Shown: positions 34,366 through 47,019 of the stretch, piece by piece | Position numbering within the stretch: the stretch's first letter is position 1 | Layout: each line of letters starts with the position of its first letter | Source of the DNA: Pomphorhynchus laevis | Taxonomy: Eukaryota > Acanthocephala > Palaeacanthocephala > Echinorhynchida > Pomphorhynchidae | NCBI GenBank assembly: GCA_012934845.2 | Contig: WNNJ02003798.1 | Location: 124,001 to 188,000, forward strand | Direction of reading: 5' to 3' | DNA length: 64,000 nucleotides | Notes under the pieces: model-generated | Told to the model about the DNA's origin: nothing | Database searches by the model: none | The model's input: the letters and a program-made list of their open reading frames with translations, nothing else | Position numbers and translations under genes: made by a program

Positions 34366-34639
34366 GTGTCTAATCATAGCTAATATGAGGGAATCATCTG
34401 CTACTAACAACCATTTACGTGTACAGCATGACGTCTGTACAATCCTTCTTCTCTGAGCTATTACACACATGTTCCCCTACTGAGTTGTAGCAATTTAGAG
34501 TTCTCCACCTTTATAGACAAGGGAAAATAAGATCAGATAACAGTCCACGCCTTCTTAAGGTCATATTAGCAACGCCCGAAATGTGTACATTAGCTTTAGA
34601 ATACGGTTATCATCTTGCAGGTACTGGATTGATCCTTAG

Positions 34640-37600
34640 CAGAGATCTTTCGATCAGGACAGAACTTGATTGAAACAAGCAAAGAGCGAACTTTGTAACA
34701 GAGTAGCTAACGGTGAAAGTAACTTTACCGTTATAAATTTTCGTGTAGTGCGACGCAGGACTTCAACTCGTTTATGGATTTGTTCAATTGGCAACAGTAG
34801 AAACATCGGGGAGCTGCGAAGTCTTAGTGTCGCAACGAAACAACCCAAGAAGTGACAAAAAATGTCGATAAGAGATACGAGCATATCGACCCAGTACACT
34901 CCACACGCCTTCCGGGTCTTATATTCGAATGTATTAAGTCTCCTTAATAAAATGGACGAAGTTCTCACTATGGTTAACATCACCTCATTTGAAATACTTG
35001 TTTTTACAGAGTCGTGGTTAAAACCACACATCATAGATTCAGAAATTTCCATCAATGGGTACGCCATAATCCGAGCAGATCGGCAAATTTGCCGTGGTGG
35101 CGGAGTGATCATATATGCTAGAGAAGTTCTTACAACTCGTGTTATGTCAATTATTGCGATGAATCAAGTCTTTGTGAATACGCTTGGGTTTATGTAACAG
35201 ACCATAAAAACATATTTTTCTCTCTAGGTGTCTTCTATCGCCCCCATTCGCTCCAACCGGGTCGATTATATCCTCAATAACTGAAAATACATTCAAGGGT
35301 TAAAAAGTTATTTTATTAGGAGACTTTAACATGCCGCGAATTGATTGGATAGATTACGTTCCGCTTCCTGGATGTGATCCCGAGTCATTACTGGATTTAA
35401 ACACGATAAATGATCTACATTTAGTCCAACATGTTCACAGGGATACTCGTCACAGGGTATTAACTCCTCAATTCTTGACCTCTGCTTTTCGAGTGAAACG
35501 TATCTGATAAAAAACGTCAAATACGGACCTCCGCTAGGATCAAGCGATCACTCTACCATCTCAATAGAATTTAACGCACTCGGACCATATGCCGAAACGG
35601 TTAAAACGTCGAATCCTTTTAAGATCGACTATGATGTCGTACGCAGTATATTTTCCTGTATGTATTGGCCCGACCCATCGAAAGCAGGCATTCAAGAAGC
35701 TTGGGATCACTTTAAGACCACATTACATTGTGTTCTTGACTATTTTCCTCCGATACGTCAGAATCGTACACGAAAACTACATCCGAAATGGTTAGATGCA
35801 GAATTGCTTGCTCTAATCAAACACCGTGATAGATGTTTCCATGCGTACAAAAGGGGGAACTTTCTTTTGAACACTACCGTCATTGCAGGAATACCGTTTC
35901 TAGTCTAAAAAAACAGAAAAAAACACAGTTTTTTCTCAAATATATGCCGATCCACTCATAACAATCCTTAGATGGCTTTCAAAAACATACTTCCACGTTC
36001 TATACACTCGACAGATTGTCCATACCTATTGGCCGACAATGGGCCAATCTTGACCTCCCCAACTGATGTAGCTGCCCATTTTATGGACTATTTCGCTATC
36101 AAAGAAGATGTGTCGATCCCCGATGGTATAATCCAAACTAAACACAATGTACTTCTACCTAGAGTAGTCATATCTAACATTGAATTTAGCGATGAAGAGG
36201 TACTGCACGAGCTACTTAAATTACCCCGCAACGCCGCGTCAGGTCCTGAACATATACTACCAATACTCTTAAAGTAATTGGCCCATGCAATATACGTTCC
36301 CTTAGCTTCTATTTTTAGAAGTCACTAAACACATGTTATCTACCATCTGATTGGACTAAGGCCAATTTTCAAGAAAGGTGATAAATCCCAGGTTTCCAAC
36401 TAACCGTCCCATCAGTCTCACATCTGTAGCTTGTAAGGTATTAGAAAAATTGATTCTTGGTCATCTTAGCGCTTTCGTTGAAGCTAACAATCGCCTCAGC
36501 CCTGGTCAGCATGGATTTAGGCCAAATCGCTTAACGGTAACGAACCTTGTAAAAGCGAGAGCAAGCTGGGTGGATTCAATGAGGAGTGGTTCCAAAGTAG
36601 ATGTGATATTTATATACTTATCGAAAGCATTCGATAGAGTTATTCTTGCTAGTAAACAAATTATCTAACATTGGTGTACGGGGCTCTTTGTTACACTGGA
36701 TTTAATAATTCGTAAGCAACCGCTCGTTTGCAGTACGCATAAGCCACTATCTTTCTGGTTACTCAATGATAACGACAGGCGTCCCGCAGGGATCGGCCAT
36801 TAGTTCGACTCTCTTTAATATATATGTAAATGATATTACAAACAACTTAACGTCGGAATGTGTTACCTACGCAGATGATATTAAGGTTTGGAGGCGAATC
36901 ATTGACGATTCCGATGTTAGCGCTCTTCAAAAAGACCTGGATTCCATAAATAAATGGTGTATATATAATGGGCTGATGATAAATGCGACTAAATGTAGAC
37001 ATATGCGGATCGGCTCCCCTGACATTTGTTGCTCTTATAAAATTGGAAACATGTCGATTGATTCTACAGATAAAATCGACGATTTAGGGGTATCTACGCG
37101 TAATACGCTCGATATGAGCGCTCACGTAAATACAGTTTCGGCCAATTACCGTCGTACTATTGACATCATTAGACGATCTTTTGGATCACATCGAGGCCCT
37201 CATCGAATCTCGAATGCTATACGCATCTCCCGCAGCGTATCCACATCTGTGCAAGAACATTGTGGCTTACGAATCAATTCTCCGGTCGGCTACTCGTCTT
37301 GTTCCCACTGTCAAAGACCTGCCGTTTGACCAGAAGTTAGAAATCCTAGGTGTTTCAACGGAATGTGAAAGTTTGGTAAAAGCTGATCTTATGCTGGTAT
37401 GGAGGGCAATTTTATCGCTCACTCATCCCCTCAACTTCATGTTTTGACTACGCAACTCCGAGAAATTACGTGGACATCGACTAACGCTCAAACATCGTAG
37501 AAAAGTCCATCGACACTATCAGGATATCAGAGATCGAGTAATAAACAGTTGGAACAGACTCCCGTCATCTGCAATTGAATGCCGGAACATCCGAGAATTT

Positions 37601-37640
37601 CGGCGTGCGCTGAACAGTGTATCGCTCTCATAGGAAGTCG
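34640..37640 (+). pseudogene. CR1-group LINE, multiply broken
   Basis: Endonuclease pieces come first: LLNKMDEVLTMVNITSFEIL and FTESWL, CRGGGVIIYARE (34860-35140), VILLGDFNMPRIDW at about 35310-35350 and GSSDHSTI. A middle region (35660-36280) carries PKWLDAELLALIKHRDRC and NAASGPEHILPILLK. RT blocks follow: NRPISLTSVACKVLEKLI, QHGFRPNRLTVTNLV, FIYLSKAFDRV (36378-36668), TTGVPQGSAISSTLFNIYVN and TYADD (36766-36890). The C-terminal segment runs to about 37640. At least five frame changes or stops are present. It is more decayed than the copy at 31860 and of a different subfamily. Short inverted flanks at 34315-34365 and 37775-37825 may mark an older host repeat. Confidence 0.85.
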
Positions 37641-37774
37641 AACCTGATTTGGATTTTTTTGTTTTACTGACTGTACTTTTTTTACATTGAGATCCAGCCA
37701 AACGAACTACCGCTCATCGGCTGTTGTATACTAATAATCTTCAGAAAAGTACGTAATTTGGTAATTTTCTGAAG

Positions 37775-37825
37775 ATGCTAACAAAGGTTAGCGAAATATC
37801 AAATAAAATTTTCCTTCTTTTTTGA
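37775..37825 (+). repeat. Right inverted flank with hammerhead-like relic
   Basis: CTGAAGATGCTAACAAAGGT then TAGCGAAATATC: stem GCTAAC/GTTAGC and GAAAT, with one altered base in the CTGATGA box. It mirrors 34315-34365. Confidence 0.5.
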
Positions 37826-38460
37826 TCCAGTTCCAATAATTCTGTATCAATAATGGATCATTATCAACTATTTAAAATATTAATTTAATATTACATTTTA
37901 ATAAATTTAATTTTACCTTTAACTTTGTATTGTTTTATAGGTCCATTAGCGGGAACCTAATCTTCTTGAATTATTATTCAAAAATAAAAATATTTAAAAA
38001 TAATTAGTACATAATATAATAATATAATATAAAATATTACTAATATATTAATTAAATGTATTAATATGGTTTTGCGTATTAATGTATTAATATTAAATTA
38101 CATAATAAAATGTAAAAATAGAATAAGTCAATAATAAATCTAGGATGGATTAAATCTAGGATGGATTAGTATCTTAAACTGCCAGTTTAAGATACTTTAC
38201 AGATATTACTTTATAGATATTAATTTATAGAGTATTAATATATAATTGCGATATAAACAAAACGTATTGTATCTTAGTTATTATCATCATCAAAAATGTG
38301 TGTGATCCGCTAGTCGGATCACACACATAGGGAAGGTTTATAATTTTCAAAAAAATATAGTTTAGATTTCAGGACTATTATATTAATATATTAGTATTAT
38401 AATTAATGATAATATTAAATATTGGTATTAATATTTAAAACTAAATAAATATTTTATTAT

Positions 38461-38790
38461 TCTGGTTGTGGCACAATATTATCCTCACAGATATTGTTCC
38501 TATTCTTGATACAGCAGGACGCTACTAATCAGTCTGGGTGGGTCTCATCAGCTGCTGACCCAGACCTACATTTCACGTTTCGACCCTTATTATCTGCTTT
38601 CTCCGTACACTAATGCTGACCGTCTTTGAACCCAGGACGTCTGTATCTTGATTCAACGCTACATCTACTTGGCTGGCTGCTCCTGTGGTGTAGACATACA
38701 TTGTTGTATACTACTTTTGGTATGGGATCGTATTCTAACGCTCTATTAGAAACCTGCCCTATGTGTGATCCGCTAGCCGGAACACTTTTG
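38461..38790 (-). mobile_element. tRNA-derived SINE (copy A)
   Basis: Read on the minus strand, the head resembles a tRNA: an A-box-like GCCAGCCAAGTAGATG, then a B-box GGGTTCAAAGACG about 40 bases on. The body carries a hammerhead-like motif and a 3' part 'gaggataatattgtgccaca'. Copy C at 39321-39650 is about 90% alike by eye, and copy B is inverted and partial. RNA polymerase III transcription and LINE-assisted spread are expected for such elements. The partner LINE was not identified. Confidence 0.65.
38540..38586 (-). ncRNA. Permuted hammerhead-like motif in SINE copy A
   Basis: The minus strand reads GGGTC-GAAAC..ATGTA, a ~15-nt hairpin segment, then CTGATGA-GACCC. GGGTC and GACCC form stem II. 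ACG/TGT is a minimal stem III before the cleavable GTA. This is the order of a type II (stem-II-open) hammerhead. Stem I is weak (CTG/CAG with 3-nt offsets), so catalysis is unproven. Confidence 0.45.
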
Positions 38791-39000
38791 AATCGCGATA
38801 TATACGTCATAAGTTCGAATCAGATCAGCACCAGTGTACGGAGTAAGCAATTAATAAAGCTTGAAACGGGAAATGTAAGTCTGGGTCAGCGTCTGATGAG
38901 ACTCACCCAGGCTGATTAGTAGCGTCCTGCTGTATCAAGAACAAGGATAGGAACAATACGTGTGAGGATAATATTGTTCCACAACAAGAAGAATTTAAGC
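38790..39000 (+). mobile_element. tRNA-derived SINE (copy B, inverted, partial)
   Basis: It carries the SINE 3' half on the plus strand: TTGAAACGGGAAATGTAAGT, 'CTGATGAGACTCACCCAGGC', 'tagtagcgtcctgctgtatc' and 'gaggataatattgttcca'. The stem II partner of GACTC has been lost in this copy. Copies A and B form a head-to-head inverted pair. Confidence 0.6.
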
Positions 39001-39320
39001 TCAGATGCAATCAAGTTAAATTAATATTAACTTTTAATAAATGTAATATTTAATTGTGATTTGTATGGTTTTATTTTATAGGTCTATTAGTGGAACCCTA
39101 ATCTTCTTAAATTATTATTCAAGAATAAAATAAAAAATATTTAATATTAATATTTTAATAATAATGTATTAATATTGTTTTGATTTTATTGCAACGGCTT
39201 AATTCAGATACAAATAGCATTTTAATATTTATAATTCAAGACTATTTATTTGTAATTGTTTGTTCAACATTATAGTGTATTTAATTGTATTTGATTGCAT
39301 CTGTGAGCTGAATTTTTTTT

Positions 39321-39650
39321 TCCGATTGTGGCACGATATTATCCTCACAGGTATTGATCTTATTTTTGATACAGCAGGACGCTACTAATCAGTCTGGGTG
39401 GGTCTCATCAGCTGCTGACCCAGACCTACATTTCACGTTTCGACCCTTATTATCTGCTTTCTCCGTTGACTGATGCTGATCGGATTTGAACTCAGGACGT
39501 CTGTATCGTGATTCAACGCAACATCCACTAAGCTGGCTGCTCCAGTGGTGTAGATATACATTTCTGTATATTACTTTTGGTAGGGGATCGTATTCTAACG
39601 ATCTATTAGAAACCTACCCGATGTGTGTGATCCGCTAGCCGGATCACCCG
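39321..39650 (-). mobile_element. tRNA-derived SINE (copy C) with permuted hammerhead-like motif
   Basis: The minus-strand head has GCCAGCTTAGTGGATG (close to an A box) and CTGAGTTCAAATCCG (B box and T-arm). The permuted hammerhead motif at 39400-39446 is identical to copy A. The 5' end carries a short palindrome, GTGATCCGGCTAGCGGATCAC. A similar palindrome at 38297-38327 shows another remnant of the same end. Confidence 0.65.
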
Positions 39651-39963
39651 TTTTTCATGCTGCCACTTGCAATGAATGCTTTTAATTGTATTTGATTGCA
39701 TCTGTGAGCTGAAATTTTTTTTTAATTTTTTTTAGAAAAAAAAAGAAAAAAAATTATGGTGTATGCAATTAATCAAAACTTCGTTTTCGATTCCGCTTTT
39801 AATCTCTCTCTATTTCGCCCCTTAAACCCTAATTACGTCATTTTTTCATTTGATTTACCTTTTTTACACTTTCTCTTCATTAACTCGTTGGAATTAAAAA
39901 ATATAATTCGTTTTCTGTTTAGATTGAACATTAAGCGGATAAAAGTGTTTGTTCTTTAAGATA

Positions 39964-40255
39964 GGTTAATGCGGGTTAGATATGAGCATGGATTAAATGA
40001 GGATTAAAGAAGGTTATAAGGAGATACTAAGATATTAAAAGAGATATGGTGGGAGTAATTGAACCTTTCACTGTTCATATTTATTCATTTATGACGTCAT
40101 CATTTTTTATTAATACGGGTTAGATATGATGATGGATTAAATGAGGATTAAAGAGGGTTATAAGGATATACTAAGATATTAAAAGAGATATGGTGGGAGT
40201 AATTGAACCTTTCACTGTTTATATTTATTCATTTATGACGTCATCATTTTTTAAA
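39964..40255. promoter_or_regulatory. 144-bp tandem duplication with paired CRE-like sites
   Basis: Two direct units start 'gttaatgcgggttagatatg' / 'attaatacgggttagatatg' and differ at only a few positions. Each ends with a palindromic TGACGTCA (40092-40099 and 40236-40243), the binding site of CREB/ATF-type bZIP factors. They lie about 1.2-1.5 kb upstream of the DR1 start codon. A regulatory role is inference. The sequence directly shows only the duplication and the palindromes. Confidence 0.5.
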
Positions 40256-40889
40256 TTAACTTTTTTCAAGATTTTAAAATGTTGTTAATCCAGCGTTTGG
40301 GATTTACTCAATTTGGGATTCAGCGAGGAATCCCAAATCTATTTGGATTTTACGACAAGTGATGATTTCCAGTTCATTGAATATGGGCTCTACTATTCAT
40401 TTTTTAGTAAATATTGAGAATTGTGCAGTGAGTTGCAAATACGTTATCTTCTTGTTGATTGCAAATGCAAATCCCGATCCATGAAGACCTTATGGACTGT
40501 ACTCTGGATGAAACTGCTTGCTGAGACGTTTCTTTGCTGAAGTCATTCAAATGGAACACTTTTCGTCGTTCTGCGGCACACTGCAAACACCCCCTGCTTT
40601 GATGAACTTTCATTGTGGATATTTTCATTGAACTTTCATTGTGGATATCAGAAAAGTCTATAAAAGAATTTGTCTACATTTGGTTGAAAAATGCGTCAAA
40701 AGGCGTCTGGTGAAAGACAGAGAGCATCGCCGGTGCAGTTATTCTTGGCTACTCTATGAGAATAACGTCACTTTTTATTGCGCTTTGTTTTATATAGCAG
40801 TCTTCCTCTTCTTTTTTATTTCTCTGCTGTAGCGGTGATGGTAATATCATGAATTAGCCTAGATACACACATCAAGATCAGAGAGATAG

Positions 40890-41489
40890 AGAAAATAGGC
40901 GAGCATGTGTGCTTGCGATACGTGCTGCTTGTGCATTGTTGCAACAACGCACATCAGCATCGTCATCATCGTCACAACATTGATAGAGTGAGAGAGAGCA
41001 GAAAGAGATATAACACACACATAGCTCTCTCTCTGTGTGTGTACAAAAGTGTGTTACATGCTCGACATTGTGTCAAATTGCATCTGTAGCAATCTCTACC
41101 TTTTTCTTTTTATAATATAAACGCGTTTCACTTCTCTCTCCGCTGTAGTAATCTGCTGTTCTGTTGATACAGTGAGAGAGATGTTAAGATGAATAGGTGC
41201 GTCGCGTAATTCTGTTCTGCGAACAAGCACATACGCACTAAAATACAACAATATATATATACATAACGAGAACAACAGAGAACTAAAACAACTCAAAATA
41301 CGACGAATCAACAACTCTGAATTTGACATACTGCATTTGCTGCTCTATTTAGAGACGGAGGCGTAACACGCATACAGGTGCGCTATATTGCTGCTTGCAC
41401 ACATCTGCGCATCCATCATCACAGCTTCAGAATAGCAAGCAAAACAACAACCAATCACGTAGTAAGCAACTACTGCAAAAGAGAGAGAA
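40890..41489 (+). promoter_or_regulatory. Probable DR1 promoter / 5' UTR, GA- and CA-rich
   Basis: Unlike the AT-rich surroundings, this stretch is rich in GAGAGAGAG, CTCTCTCT and CACACAC runs and leads without a TATA-like consensus into the DR1 ATG at 41490. GA repeats are common in animal promoters bound by GAGA-type factors. Transcription start and function are inferred from position only. Confidence 0.35.
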
Positions 41490-44400
41490 ATGTTCGTGCG
41501 GTGTCTGCGTTCTCCGAACAATAACGCCGCTGCAACAGCAGAGCTGCAACAACAGCAAAATCAACAAGATTCAACATTTCAGCAAACTAATGCTGCATCG
41601 TTTCCGAGTGCGGTGGTGGCATTGACACAACGGCCTGCTCAGCAGTTCTTCGAAAAACAAGATGTGAGAGTCGAGCAGACAAAGACAACTAACGATGAAC
41701 ACATTGAAAGCAGTACGAACGGAAAAGTAGCGGATGAATTGCCTTTACTAGATAATGCTAAACATCAAAGGAAACGTCGCCGATCCGATCCTCCCAACAA
41801 CAGTAGCCGAGGCTTCTGCACTGGCCCTGCGACTACTGGAGAGTACTCTGGTAAGCATCTGTTGATGCCCAGTCTGTCTTACGGCGTACTGCCATTCAAC
41901 CCTAATCAACATCAACACTACGGCGTGAACGCTTCATTGCCGGCCCAGACAACATCCAATCAGATCATGATGATACCGCACTACGCGACGGCGAGTTCAA
42001 CTAGCACGGATAGCTTTGTGTTTAACGAAGACAATGTCCCTCACCACATGATCCCAAACAACAGATTAAATATCAATGATCCAATCTATCAGTATCGCCT
42101 TCAACATCGTGTCGGCATGGACACTTCTGCCGGTTTGTTAACAAACGCTCCTGCTATTTTTGTGGGTGGTGGGTCCGGAGATAGGATTAACCACCATCAA
42201 GAGATGTACAGCTATCAGCAACACGAGACATCTGCTAACTTAAATACCAGTGGCAATGGGTCAACTGTTAGCAAACCCAACAATAATTGTTATCTGCCAT
42301 CTTACTGTCACATCATGGGCGGAGTAGGAAACCAAAAGTCCATAGATGCCGCAGTCAACAGTACCGACAACGCTTCATCGCTTGACCATGACGATGATCT
42401 CTGTTTACCGAGATCGGTTATCAACAAGCTAGTGAAGGATGCCGCCGGCCGTACTCGGGTGTCCGCCGAGTCCAGGGATCTGTTCGTCAATTGCTGTCAT
42501 GAATTTGTCAGGGTCCTGTGCTCAATTGCTAACACAAGCTGCGAACTTCATAGGAAGAAACTGATCGGACCCGATCATATTTTGACAGGTACTTGCTTAT
42601 GTGCCTGATTATTATATCGATTTTAGATCATTTCACTGTTTTTAAAATAAGACAGGTATTTTCAAAAAGTGGACTGAATCCCAACCTTACAATCGGAGCA
42701 TGTCGAGCCCCGATTTAAATGCAATGATGGCACTTTTATAGAAATTAAATCAAATATTTCTCCGTAACAACGTAGTTCTCTTATTTTTTCATATTTTAGT
42801 TTTTGGATACCTAAAACTTTTATTTCTTTGCTTTTCAATTACTTTCACTGTAATCTCGTCACTTTTCCTTATAAACGCCTCACATTTGCCTTTAATGCTA
42901 CCACTTTGTATTCAATCAAGCAAACTGCGTTCAATTTCTTAATTTTTATACAAGTTCATAACATTTCTCGTCAAATTCCAATTTCGTCAGTTTTGTATTT
43001 CATTTCGACTTATTTCATCTTATCACAGTACCTCATGTCTCCTTTTAATCCGTTGATTCGTGAATATTTCATCTGTATTCCTCTTCGATTATTGTAATAT
43101 TTGATTATTTACCTATTATTTTTCGATATTTTCGAACATATTACATTTGCGAAGTATTCCTCATTTCTGTGCTCATGCGATCGAAATAGGTTCTCATTCG
43201 CAGTTTGGCGAATGCTTGAGCCTGATATGCGGTTATATTCTCGAACATATGCGATAATTAGAAGAAGGTCAGTTGAGGTGCCTTCATAACATTCTGAAGA
43301 TGACCGGGCAACGCCTTCTTGGTGGAGTGTAGAAGGCAACGCGTTCCTTGTGATAGACCTTCGTACAGGTGAGAAGACACCTCAAAACTCGCCCCGGATC
43401 GCTTTAGGTTATCAGGTATTGAACATTGATTTGTCGCTCAGTATCACGATGCATTCAGTAATCTGATACACGGACTGCCTACGACCCCATTGCCGGTCAG
43501 CTTTTCATTGACCTTGAAATTGATCGTTTTGTTTCATTTGAATTTCCTTTGGAGTGCTTATTCCTTTAATGTAAATTTAATACTGATTAAACTAACACAG
43601 TCAGAAATAATATGCCAAAGTAATTTTATCTATAACTTAAAGTTTCATTAAATTTAATTTTGCACGAATTTATCAATAATTCGCAGTTAGATATCTCGAT
43701 TAACTGACAAATCAAGCTGTTTAGGCATAAGTCATGAACATTTAATTTTCGAAATTTTGTTTAAACAATAAAACAAGGAAAAACAAAATTAATTTTATTG
43801 TTTTATATTAAAAATTAAAATTAGGCCACATTATCGCTGTGCTTATACGGAAGTGAGCTTAGTGTGTGCTCAGAGGATCGAGACATATGGTGTAACCCGA
43901 TTCGCAGATTGCCTCTAAGTCTCGACATTTAAATTCTAATTTTTGCCAAGTGGTTTACGGTGGTATGATAAAATATCAATACAACTTTGTCAAATTATAT
44001 TTTTGGTAATGGGCCGAATAAAAATATTACCGGACTTTAAATCATGTATTTATTGAAACGAAATATAATGGGTTTAGTTTCTTATCGTCGTTAATGTCTT
44101 TATATGCCCTGTCATTCTGCCTTGTATCAGAATGACTATAAGGAATCAGCCTTGCTGATTCGTCCATATTGATAAGGCATTGATATATTTTATAAAATGA
44201 AATTGTAAAGGATTTAAGTGATTTTTATCATTTCTAACATCAATCAGTTTCAATACTTTGCTAAATGACATTTTGATCATACACATATGGATTTAATAAA
44301 TTCGTAATTTGATTTACCCATTCTACAGTGGGACGATAATATTTTAATTGAAATAATTTACAAACTAATAGAGTTTTTAAATGTCTAAATAATTATGATA

Positions 44401-46800
44401 TTGTAATGTCAATTTATATTATAATTTTGTATTGCTTAAAAAAAGTTTTTTAATGCATTAATACGAAATTAAAATATGTGCCGAAATTTGTAGCCATTGA
44501 TATTTTGCGTCTTCAACAAAGTTTTAGGTATTACAACAAAATTGTAATTTGGTGCCCAATTTACTTTGAAATAAAAATGTGGCAAAATTTGCAGCCTTTG
44601 AAATTTTGCATACTCCAACTAAGTTTAGGGTATTACAACAAAATTGTAAATTTAGAATTTAATAAATTTCTTTTTTTACTGAGAAATTGATTTTTTCGTG
44701 GCTTCACTGTATTGCTTAAATAATTAGATTTATTCATTTTTCAATTTTATTTATTAATGTAACTTAATTTATTCAATTTTTAAATTCATCAAACTTATTA
44801 TATTTATTAATTACGGAAGAGTATGGTGCATTTTTAATTAATTATTGATACTGATTTTACTTTTGTGAGCAATTCCTTTTATTTCTTCCTCAATGCTGAA
44901 TTACTATTTTGTATAGATTTTGTAAATAGTCAATTAGAGCCTTAATATTTAGCCTTGAGCGAAATGGGCTTAGATTCCTTCCGGCCGCTTTGCCTTGATG
45001 TGATGAATACTGCACAAGAAGAAGCTGCTCAGAAACGAAGACGGATATCGTCTCGTTTCGATTGTTACGGTCTCACTGCTGATGAATTGAAAAGGGAACA
45101 ACAAGAATTATTTGCAAAAGTAAGTAAACTTTGAACCATTGTTATACAATTTTTGCAAAAATTTTGTTCAAACGAAGTTTTGTAAGGATCAATGTTCTAC
45201 ATAACCACCTAAACTGGTTATACAATCAGCGTTTATGATTGTATAAAATTAAATTGATAAATCACTTATTGAATCACTAAGGGGTAACTAATCAAAAACT
45301 ATACATAATCGATGATTGTTGAATTTTTAATCAAATTCGAACACCTTTTTGATTATACATTTGTCTATAATTTTTTACTTGTTGAGAAATTCCTTTTAAA
45401 CTAAATTCGTGACTTCACTTTAATGCGTAAATAATTGAAATTTAATATTTTCATTTTTAAATTTATTTATTGATGGAATTTAATTTATTCAATTTTTATT
45501 TTACAAATTTCTATTATTTATCAGTGGAGAGAGAAACATAGAATTTTATTTTAAATATCAAATTTTCGATAGTCAACTGCTATCATTATCAGGATGAAAT
45601 TGTACAATTTTATCCTGATAATGATAGCAGTTGACTATCGAAAATTCGATATTAAAAATAAAATTCTGTTTCTCTCTCCACTGATAAATAATATAAAGCA
45701 ATGAGTAAACAGTCAACTTATTAAATTTATTAATTTATTTATTCATTGAACTTATTTTATCTATTTTTTAGAAATACAATAACGTAGCGACGCGTCACTC
45801 ATCGATTACAGAAGAATATGCTCCATTTTTAATTAATTATTGATGCTTATTTTACTTTTGGGAGCAATTTTACATTTGGGAGCAATTTTACGAGTTACAA
45901 AAGTTAACCACGGTATTTCCCACGGTATTAGCAAGTCATTCATTTGCCATTTATTAAATTAATTATTTATTAATTATTAAAATCCTGTTGTTAACAATAG
46001 CAAGTGCTGCCACAGAAAATTCTGCTACACTGACGAATTTTCATAAATTTTTAATCAATAATAAGATTAATTAAATTGATTGATTTAACGTATTCAATAT
46101 AATGTCAGCTTTACTTTATTAGTCCTTATTTATATTCAAACCTTTTACCTAAGAACGCAATCTAATTCGATTTAAAAAGCATTATCTGGTAATTATAATT
46201 TAAATTGTAAATTCAAAATTTTTAAAATTTTTAGCAAAAGTCATTTAACAAAACTTATTACATTTTTATCAAACTTTCAATATTTGTTTCAAAAATATTT
46301 TCTGCAGTTTTCTTCACTGCATTTTTCAATACAAAATAGTAATTTATTTCTTCATTTACTCCGTTCTAATGAACTCGAGGGATTTTTTAAATTAAATATG
46401 AAATAAGTAACTTCTGGTCGAATTATAGGATTATCTAAACACCTCATTATCATCTCTTCACTAAATTCATAAAAAAATAAATTGTCAATTATATTAATTT
46501 AATTGCGAAATGAATAAAATTTATATTTTTTATATGATACCTTGTAATTCACATGGCATTTTGATGGCAATATTAAATGCAACAAAGTAAAAAAGTTTAT
46601 TATAAATTGTCTTTATTAAAATATGTTTGGCATTCGAGCTATTTATAACTCTACGAATATTTAAGGCGCGGCAAGAACACTTGCTTCTCACAAACGAGGA
46701 AATCTCAAATATTCAGCAGAATCCTATCAATCAATTGATAATGAACGACTGCGATAGCCCCAGTGCCGATGATCACTGTGCTGAAGACGATTATGATTAA
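41490..46800 (+). CDS. DR1: DR1 / NC2-beta transcription co-repressor, three exons
   Basis: Exons 41490-42588, 44953-45119 and 46666-46800 join in frame (ACAG|GTACTT..tttag|CC; AAA|GTAAGT..tttaag|GCG) to give 466 residues. NC2-beta pairs with NC2-alpha (DRAP1), binds TBP on promoters and blocks TFIIA/TFIIB. Residues 306-366 (LPRSVINKLVKDAAGRTRVS.., ..FVNCCHEFVRVL.., KKLIGPDHIL) plus exon 2 (ALSEMGLDSF) form the histone fold. Exon 2 also carries the conserved KRRRISSRF and ELKREQQELFAKARQEH tail. The protein ends in acidic residues. The usual length is about 170-180, so residues 1-300 are an unusual Q/N/H-rich low-complexity extension. The start is the first ATG of the frame. A shorter isoform using an internal ATG is possible. 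Confidence 0.9.
44465..44655. repeat. Degenerate ~95-bp tandem pair in DR1 intron 1
   Basis: Two units share 'aaatttg(t/c)agcc(a/t)ttga' and 'attacaacaaaattgtaa'. No other structure is evident in the rest of the 2.36-kb intron. Confidence 0.5.
45513..45692. mobile_element. 180-bp near-perfect palindrome (fold-back element) in DR1 intron 2
   Basis: Starting 'attatttatcagtggagaga' and ending with its complement 'tctctccactgataaataat', the arms of about 88 bp meet at 45602 with almost no spacer. The arms include GATAGCAGTTGACTATCGAAA, which again resembles a stem followed by GAAA. It is probably a MITE or hairpin insertion, spliced out with the intron. Confidence 0.75.
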
Positions 46801-47019
46801 AAACAGAGGAGGCTGATATATCGATGTTGTGTCAATTGGTCAAAAGGAGGTCATAGTGTAATTTGCTCGGAGACTTTGTATTTTAAATGTCTAATTTAGT
46901 TGTAAATCTGTCATTTTGTGAATACAAAACTTTTATGTTTGATTTAATACAGTTCAGGTATGCACCCAGTCTAGTTCATTATAAATATGATAAATAATAA
47001 ATACTAATAAATAATGTGA

